From positions 7,094,307-7,158,306 of the forward strand of contig NC_049994.1 of NCBI RefSeq assembly GCF_000003815.2: a stretch of 64,000 nucleotides of DNA, in the 5' to 3' direction. Source of the stretch: Branchiostoma floridae (taxonomy: Eukaryota; Chordata; Leptocardii; Amphioxiformes; Branchiostomatidae). The number at the start of each line of letters is the position of its first letter. Position 1 is the stretch's first letter. Shown one piece after another: positions 57,501-64,000 of the stretch. Made by a program: the position numbers and the translations under genes. The notes below the pieces were generated by a model. That model saw only the letters and a program-made list of their open reading frames with translations, was not told where the DNA came from and searched no databases.

Positions 57501-59534
57501 TGTAAGGTCGGGGTACCGGGTTTTATTTGTTGTTTTTCCAGTCAGATTTAGAGCAGCATTTATCAATACTACAAAGTGATAACTGTCATAATAGCTACCG
57601 GTCAATCAATTTTTCATGTCTTGTACTTTTTGTGTACGGACTTTGAAGAAAGTTCCATACGATTCGAAATCTTGTGAAATATCCTGACGTATGCTACGTA
57701 CCTGAATGTCTTTTTCTCAATAGGATCGGACGGCGGTGGTCCCTTCTGGCATTCCTGTTGGTTGCTGGCTTGTCGACGTTTTGCATCATGTTCATCCCGG
57801 TTGGTAAGGAATTACTCGCTTTTAATTTGTTTATCATTTCGTTTATAAAGCCACAGTACACAGAATTCACAGGTTTTGGTCTTGGCACTTTAAGTTTTCC
57901 TTTTTACCTTTTGAAACTGGAAATCGGTGTTAAAGTATTCAAGACATACACAACGTATACAGATTTATGTCATACCTAGGCCTGTGACGCGAAAACGTTC
58001 GATACGGGTGTTCCGGACCGGGTGATAACTTTCCGTACGGCCCGGGCTTATCACACGGGCTCCATTCGAATAAATCGAACTGTTTCGAGTGGGACGAGTA
58101 CGGCGCCATCGAAAGTTCGAATACCTGATTCGGACGTTGGAACATTACTGTTGCAACGCTTTTTTCTCGAGGGCAACAAATTTGTTCAACTTCTGGCGCA
58201 TTTCGCATCAAAACAGTGGTTTTCTCAGGTGGGTATGACATAAATAAAATACAACACGGTGTATTCCGTATCACCCGAGGTACCAGCCCGACCGCGGGTC
58301 GGATTGCACGACGGCCGAATTATGTACATGTAGAAGCAACATTAAAAGTGGATATGCAAGCCTCGGTGTACGGTCTGTCTTAAACTTTCTTTGCCATAAC
58401 TCATATTTCTTTGGCACCCTTATTATCCTAAACTATTTATAAATGAATTTTCTTTTACTTTTTAACACACAATAGCCTACTCCAAGGCGATCACCGTGCT
58501 TGCAGTGATAGGGAAGTTCGGAGCAGCTGGTTGTTTCGGGACCATCTACGTGTTCGCTACAGAGATCTTCCCCACAGTAGTCAGGTAATAAAGATGGACT
58601 TGTTTTCACATTCTACAACCTACGTCATATTACGTCATCAAATATGGTGTCATGCTGTGTCCTGACTGGGATGGACGCAATATGACGCCATATTTGATGA
58701 TGTAAGCAGCACCCCGTGGTTTTCATTTGCCGGGATTAAAATGAGATTGGCATATTTACCGCACAGTGTATTACTCTCATCATTTGATAATGAAATCGCG
58801 AAGTAGCCACAGTCAACAGTAGTAGCCACCGCCTTCTTCTGAATGGATGGCCCATACAAACAAGTACGGTCACATGGGCTTACGAACACGTGACTTCCGT
58901 TCCTCGTTCTTCGTCAGGATTGAAAGCAACATTTGACAAATGCGTAATGCGTGTAAGATTACATACTAATATTTACTTCTTCTTGCTATAGTCATTTGAA
59001 GAACAGGAAGGTGGTATCTCACTGCACTTGGGGCACCGATGCACCGGTGCCCCAAGTGTAGTGAGAGTCCACCTTAACGTTGACTTTTAGCTATATTTTG
59101 GCAGGAATGTTGGTGTGGGTGCGTCCTCCATGTGTGCCCGTATCGGTGCCATCGTGGCCCCGTTTGTCTTCCTCCTGCATGACGTCTGGTCCCCCCTCCC
59201 TTACATCACTTCCGGAACCCTGGCGCTGGTTGCCGCCGGTCTGGTGCTCCTGCTTCCGGAAACCCTGGGGACCAAGCTGCCACAGAGTCTGAAAGAGTCA
59301 GAGGACTTCACTAGGTAAGAATAGCCTACAGTATGCCTTCCTACGGTGGTAAAGAACGTTACCACAACCGAGCATAAAATTTGAGATTACCTGTTGGTAA
59401 CAAATGCTGATGATATCCTGAATTGAGAATGTATGTTTACCTTTTCTTCGGACAGGAAAACAGCACAGGCGAGCAAATCGGAAGCACCGAAGGACGACGA
59501 GGCGGCCGACCTGACAGCCGAAACAAAAGTGTGA
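54591..59534 (+). CDS. Solute carrier family 22 (organic cation/anion/carnitine) transporter, 5' end missing
   Basis: Ten exons: 54591-54694, 54863-55017, 55449-55620, 56023-56167, 56715-56806, 57280-57414, 57724-57803, 58476-58584, 59105-59314 and 59456-59534 (TGA); all phases match, giving 426 aa. SLC22 members are 12-TM major facilitator transporters of the plasma membrane. Landmarks: [20 protein letters not shown] (family DLVC entry to TM2), the MFS signature GDLSDRFGRKK after TM2, the conserved [13 protein letters not shown] after TM6, [20 protein letters not shown] before TM7, VGKFG-like [52 protein letters not shown] after TM12, then a short hydrophilic tail. Relative to ~550-aa family members about 125 N-terminal residues are missing, in or beyond the gap. 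Whether it is OCT, OCTN or OAT type cannot be decided without TM1 and comparison. Confidence 0.95.
56441..56692. mobile_element. MITE, AAGGTGGTATCTCA family, copy 1
   Basis: Left TAAAGGTGGTATCTCATGCT; right CAAGTGCAGTGAGATACATG through CCCACCTTAA (inverted). It ends 22 nt before SLC22 exon 5. Confidence 0.78.
57975..58330 (+). repeat. Dispersed element related to 30280-30865
   Basis: Shares GACGCGAAAACGTTCGATAC, GTGTTCCGGAC, TTTTCTCAGGTGGGTATGACA and CGTATCACCCGAGGTACCAG with the minus-strand copy in SHOC2 intron 2. It lies in SLC22 intron 7. This copy has the intact TTCCGGACCGG site that is interrupted in the other. Confidence 0.75.
59008..59076. mobile_element. 69-bp foldback MITE, AAGGTGGTATCTCA family, copy 2
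   Basis: AAGGTGGTATCTCACTGCAC TTGGGGCACCG is followed almost directly by its inverted copy ending CCACCTT. It is an internally deleted version of the family at 56441. It ends 28 nt before SLC22 exon 9. Confidence 0.85.
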
Positions 59535-60427
59535 TTTGTTAGAAGTAACTGTGATCCCACCTTACGAGTATGCCTTGCATGTGATATGCGTGTTGTTAGA
59601 GTGAGGATTCGACGTCCAGCAAGATGGTACAACTGCAAGTACTTACAGTGACGTTATACAGCTAGTTTACTGAACTTTCGGTCGTAGCCATCGGCCTTCA
59701 TCGGTAATTTGACGTTAGGGACAGTGATCTTAGGGATGTATGACGTCATGAGTTAGTCAAAGGTGCCCGGAAGTCCACATGTGCCATAGCCATACCCTAA
59801 CAAAGCAAAGGTATGACTAGTTAATGACACATTTGTCAAACTTTGACAATGCGAACTCTTCAGGTTTAGCCTCCATAGCAGGCTCTCTATGGCCTTTTTT
59901 TTGGCACTTTTGCTGGCCATTTCTTTTTGTACTGGGTCGCTGATTGCTGGCCTTTTCTGACAGCCGGCCGGGGGGGGGGGGGTGTTAGGGCGTGGGGTCA
60001 CGCACTGTTTTATTGGTACGTGTTGTTTTGACCCTTTGTGCATCTTTAGTGATCAAGTTTTCATGATCAAGGTTATTATCTAGCGGTCTGGTGCTATCCC
60101 CATCGTGTACCACTTTTCTTAACAAATCCCGACGATCGCCAGTCCTGCAAAAGTGTATTAAATGAGTCACATGTAACTTCTGGCTTGTCGACAACATGCC
60201 TATGGCTAACACTGACAATGATATTTGTTCCCCATGGTTTAGGTAACATAATTAGCCTTAGTTTTGCATTTACTTCTGCAAATTTTATGCTAGTGTATGC
60301 ATTGATGCACTGTAATATAAAGGTTCCATGCACTTTGTTATAGGGACAATGTATTACTATATTACTATCAATATCGTAACATTGCTTTGTCTACAGATAC
60401 AAAATATTTTTTCGTCATTTTTGTACG

Positions 60428-60433
60428 AATAAA
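60428..60433 (+). terminator. Candidate poly(A) signal for the SLC22 gene
   Basis: AATAAA about 0.9 kb after the stop codon, followed by T/G-rich sequence (TTTCTGTATTAGTCTGTGTG). It is the best-placed hexamer after 59534. Confidence 0.55.
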
Positions 60434-60533
60434 ACATTAACTTTCTGTATTAGTCTGTGTGCTTTCATCATTTTACATGCCACTGTATATCCAAGGAACG
60501 TGGTATTTGCGTGCCTTTTGCCATACAGTCGTA

Positions 60534-60676
60534 GTCTACCAGGGGTCGCAGTATACACATAGCACCCATTTTGCAAGTGGCACACAATATATATGTATTA
60601 TGAAGACATACGTCTACCAGGGGTCGCAGTATACACAAAGCACCCATTTTGCAAGTGGCACACAATATATATGTAT
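60534..60676. repeat. Two ~65-bp direct repeats, period 78
   Basis: GTCTACCAGGGGTCGCAGTA through CACACAATATATATGTAT occurs at 60534-60598 and 60612-60676 with one substitution. Confidence 0.95.
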
Positions 60677-60678
60677 CA

Positions 60679-60774
60679 TTTATTGGCAGGCATTCAGGTA
60701 GTATCTATATAGTTACCCTTAGAATAAGTCTTGGAGCCCAGATATTCCATAGTTTTCCGCGATAATTGAATAAG
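60679..60774. repeat. 96-bp direct repeat, copy 1 (copy 2 at 62531-62626)
   Basis: TTTATTGGCAGGCATTC...GATAATTGAATAAG; the copies differ at only a handful of positions and lie 1,852 bp apart in the same orientation. Nothing like a long terminal repeat boundary (TG...CA plus target duplication) was confirmed. Confidence 0.93.
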
Positions 60775-62016
60775 GGCTGCGGAAAAACGTTTGGGGGAAT
60801 TTCCGCGCTGCATTAGAGAACCATAGCCTGTGTTAAAATCACGAATCAGCGCTGCCCCAAGAAAAAAAGCCAGTACTGTTAGAAGTCTGCGAGGAAGGCA
60901 AGGGATACGCATCATGCCCCGGTTGTTTGATACTAGAATAACTACAGGATAACTTTGTTACACCACGCATATGCCCATAACTACACAATACATACATAAT
61001 CTTTATTAAGGCAACCAAACGTACAGTGCTTTCGGGTAGTCGACTAGGAACTACAAAGAGATATAACAAATAAACCTTATGTCCGTTCTTTGTTTTCTAT
61101 TGAGTGCAATTAACCAGTATATATACCCAGTATAGGTAAACTACGTTCCATATTCCGATCACTATACTGCAGTAGTCTCTACCAGACTGAATACGCTGAC
61201 AATTATAGGGAGAACAATTTGCCAGTGGAGTTTTGCTACCAGAGGGATTGGGCGGTGGCCGCTCAATTGGAACGTTAACCTTCGCGTAGACTGACTCCCC
61301 TGGCCAACTTCCCGTTTTTTGTCGAATTCTACGACCCCCGTACCCCCGTGATAGGAAGGCCTGGTGGAGGCGCATACTGCTGCGCCTCTAGAGGAGTGGA
61401 TTTTGTTGGGATTGAGAAATCCACGGTATGTGTGATTCGCAGGCGTTTTGTTGCAAACACTGCATACCTGCATGTATGAGGTACGGTAGGCTATATAGCC
61501 CCTGACCATAGGTTTTGTCTCTTCTGTCCAAAACAAATTGGAAATAAATTCCTTTGTCATGGAATGATTTTCATATGATGCCTCACGTAATAGGTTATTC
61601 ACATTTCTTTCATTGCTGAAGGGATACATTTAAATGTATATATTCATTGACAACTCTACCAGCGCAAATAGATGAATATTTTATACCAGGAAAGATGCTG
61701 AAACCTACAATTTGATTATCCCTACCAGATGGTGACATGATGTTACGGATATAATTACGGAAGTAAGATTTTTTCTAGCTTCAGTTGACTATACAAAAGC
61801 CACTTACTTCTGCTTGCCTCAATAAAGCTTTTTCCTCTATGTACTGTATAATCAATGGCGTGGTTGGAAAAGTATCCTGTAGATATTCTAGTGTCCAGCT
61901 AAATAGTTGTAAGTACATGCACGCCGAGCATTGGTAGGAAATGCATTAGTGCTTTACTGCGCGACCGTTGCAACAGGTACAATATATGGCAACTTGTACA
62001 TACACGGCAGTTGAAC

Positions 62017-62229
62017 TACTGTAAATTCAGAAATGTTCGCGGTGGTTTAATGTTCGCGGTTTAAGCGGTGACCACTTCACCACGAACTTAAAACCACCGC
62101 GAACATTTTTCCATTATAGTATGAGACTGCGGTCTAGGGCGCTACCGCGAATTTTAAAACTACCGCGAACACTCCATTTTCCCACTACCGCGAAATTGAA
62201 TCCCCGCTAATTTAAATGCATTTACAGTA
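62017..62229. mobile_element. MITE, TACTGTAAATGC family, copy 2
   Basis: TACTGTAAATTC left, GCATTTACAGTA right; the interior GTTCGCGG / CCGCGAAC blocks match copy 1 at 29914-30125 over the full 213 bp. Confidence 0.9.
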
Positions 62230-62530
62230 TCACATTTGGCATATTTAACCAACTAAGCTAATATATGACTATCAGTAATCACTAATAGCTTTGCATTCTA
62301 ATGCTAGAATAGTATGTTGATAACAGTATAGTGCACCAAGAATATATAGCATTGTCTCGTTTTTTGGGCAGGGTTGTTTATCAACTGTCCTATATAGATA
62401 GATATGGGCATGGTGATACGATTGATACGCATACGTTTTATTAATATTCTCAGAAAAATCCATACTTGGCAACTACGCTTTCTATTGTCATTCACATCTA
62501 CGGCAAATAACGAAACGGTCGCCTACAGTG

Positions 62531-62626
62531 TTTATTGGCAGGCATTCCGGTAGTATCTATATAGTTACCCATAGAATAAGTCTTGGGGCCCAGATATTCC
62601 TTAGCTTTCCGCGATAATTGAATAAG
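62531..62626. repeat. 96-bp direct repeat, copy 2
   Basis: Partner of 60679-60774. Confidence 0.93.
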
Positions 62627-63197
62627 ACTCGATAATACAGCATAATAATGGTTTATATACATAACCCTGTTGTAGGCAAGTGCGATTTCTCACGAAGCAA
62701 TTACGATTTCTCACGTTTGCTCTCAGCACAACTCAAGTCTAAGTCACCCTTTGAAGAACAGTCGAATCTCGTTTCTTCAAGAAGCCTTTACCAGCGTTTT
62801 GTCGAGTGCAGGCTATAGATAAGACGTATCAACACACCCCAGTCGTCCTTCGGATAGACGTCGCTGCCAGCTATGTGTAAGCTGGTGTATCAATCATTCT
62901 ATAAACCAAATTCCTGTCTTTTTTTTCTAGTATCTGTGGGAACGTATCGTGTTTTCTTTTCAAGAGACATAGATCCAGCTAGGGCGTACTGTGAATGAGG
63001 ATGTGGCAAGTTGGCAGGAGTGGGTTGGTGGGAGCTAGGCGGAGAAGTACTCGTAACCTGTTGTGGGTAGCTTGACACATCCCTTTTTCTTTTCTTCTTC
63101 TCTTGTATGTTCTTGGAAATGTGGATAAAAAAAAATGAAAACACTAGAAAAACTCTTGTTCATTTTTCCTTCTTTTTTTGTTGTTTTATTATTCCCC

Positions 63198-63370
63198 GGA
63201 CCACCTGACCATTGATATACAGTCAAATCTGTACAAGCGACCACCTCTACATAAGGACCACCTGACCATTGATATACAGTCAAACCTTTACAGATTGCGA
63301 CTTGTATGTAAGGACCACCTGATGATTGATATACAATCAAATCTGTACAATGGTCACCTCTACATAAGGA
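63198..63370. repeat. 57-bp tandem repeat, three units
   Basis: Units contain GACCACCTGACCATTGATAT, then ACAGTCAAATCTGTACAA and a GACCACCTCTACATAAG-type stretch. The CAGTCAAA(T/C)CT core equals the terminus of the hAT-like MITE at 26931. Confidence 0.88.
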
Positions 63371-63669
63371 CCGCCTGCTGGCCTATGTGACCCCTTTTTG
63401 GTGACCCCTTAAATACTTTTTCCAATTGACACAAACATTAAATTAAGATTAAGAACCCTATCTATAGTGACCACCTGTCCACTTGGACGAGATTTATCGA
63501 TCCCGATCATCTTGGTCAGTTTTGACGTATATATTTATCATTGATTGTTTTCCACGCTTTCCAATTTATCCTATTGAAGAAATGCTTAATGCGGTCGACA
63601 CAAGGTACGGAAGCTTTCCCGGATGTGACATGACAGTACTAACGAGAATAGACATTTCCGACGGTTAAT

Positions 63670-63769
63670 NNNNNNNNNNNNNNNNNNNNNNNNNNNNNNN
63701 NNNNNNNNNNNNNNNNNNNNNNNNNNNNNNNNNNNNNNNNNNNNNNNNNNNNNNNNNNNNNNNNNNNNN
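63670..63769. other. Assembly gap (100 N)
   Basis: A run of exactly 100 N. Confidence 0.99.
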
Positions 63770-64000
63770 TTACCTAAAATTATTGAGTGTTGCCTTTAAA
63801 GCAATGCATGATCACAATGACTTTAACATTGGCAGACTATTTATTAAAGACAGATTTTCAATCATAATACACCTTCTGCATTTTCCATGTGAGGCCTCAA
63901 ACTCTTTGATCACCCCTTGTATACAAGGTCATTGATTCAGGAGTAAGACAAGTCAATTAAACTTGTACTTCGAAAAACAAGTAGGTCCACCAAAGAGGGA
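63770..64000. other. Short tail after the gap, nothing recognised
   Basis: 231 bp of AT-rich sequence with no clear exon or repeat. Confidence 0.5.

Larger units (their letters stand above)
59535..63669. other. SLC22 3' UTR and downstream non-coding region
   Basis: The 3' UTR probably runs to just past 60433. Beyond it lie direct repeats, a MITE and a 57-bp tandem repeat (listed separately). A 155-aa minus-strand open frame (61162-61629) has no recognised domain. Confidence 0.5.

Noticed and set aside
61162-61629. 155-aa minus-strand frame as a gene
   Set aside because: No recognisable domain, no splice partners; kept only as a weak observation.

Overview
This is a eukaryotic, intron-rich window, most likely from an amphioxus (Branchiostoma-like cephalochordate) or another invertebrate deuterostome. 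The gene set is animal (SHOC2, an SLC22 transporter, alpha-tubulin, ERICH2-like, a polycystin-type GAIN protein). Exons are short, with GT-AG introns of 0.2-7 kb. Non-coding DNA is packed with small inverted-repeat elements (MITEs), many with readable target-site duplications. There are two 100-N scaffold gaps and one single N. The species call is inference; the gene calls rest on spliced models in which every intron phase was checked.

Layout. 1-3152 (+): last six exons of a polycystin-1-like GAIN/GPS protein. 5354-12391 (-): complete six-exon alpha-tubulin (450 aa) with TUBA8-like features (Thr at position 40, C-terminus EEF). 14635-19823 (-): complete ten-exon ERICH2-like acidic protein (388 aa). 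22519-42583 (+): first ten coding exons (422 aa) of SHOC2; its last LRR exons are absent. 43267-53265: a roughly 10-kb insertion with 345-bp terminal inverted repeats carrying TTCCTGCAGGAA arrays, flanked by AATAATA target duplications, and itself inserted into a smaller transposon. 53779-53878: gap. 54591-59534 (+): ten exons (426 aa) of an SLC22-family transporter whose first exon or exons are missing. 59535-64000: 3' region, repeats and a second gap.

The five genes are not an obvious functional unit. SHOC2 (RAS-MAPK scaffold), tubulin (cytoskeleton), SLC22 (organic ion uptake), polycystin-like (cell surface) and ERICH2 (function unknown) look like ordinary neighbours.

The most unusual signals are structural. 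(i) A 30-bp minisatellite exactly spans the SHOC2 exon 9 / intron 9 junction, giving eight successive in-phase 5' splice sites. (ii) Similar duplications of exon 3' edges occur at SHOC2 exon 10 and alpha-tubulin exon 1. (iii) MITEs repeatedly end within about 20-85 nt of 3' splice sites. (iv) The large foldback-like element lies where the 3' end of SHOC2 should be.
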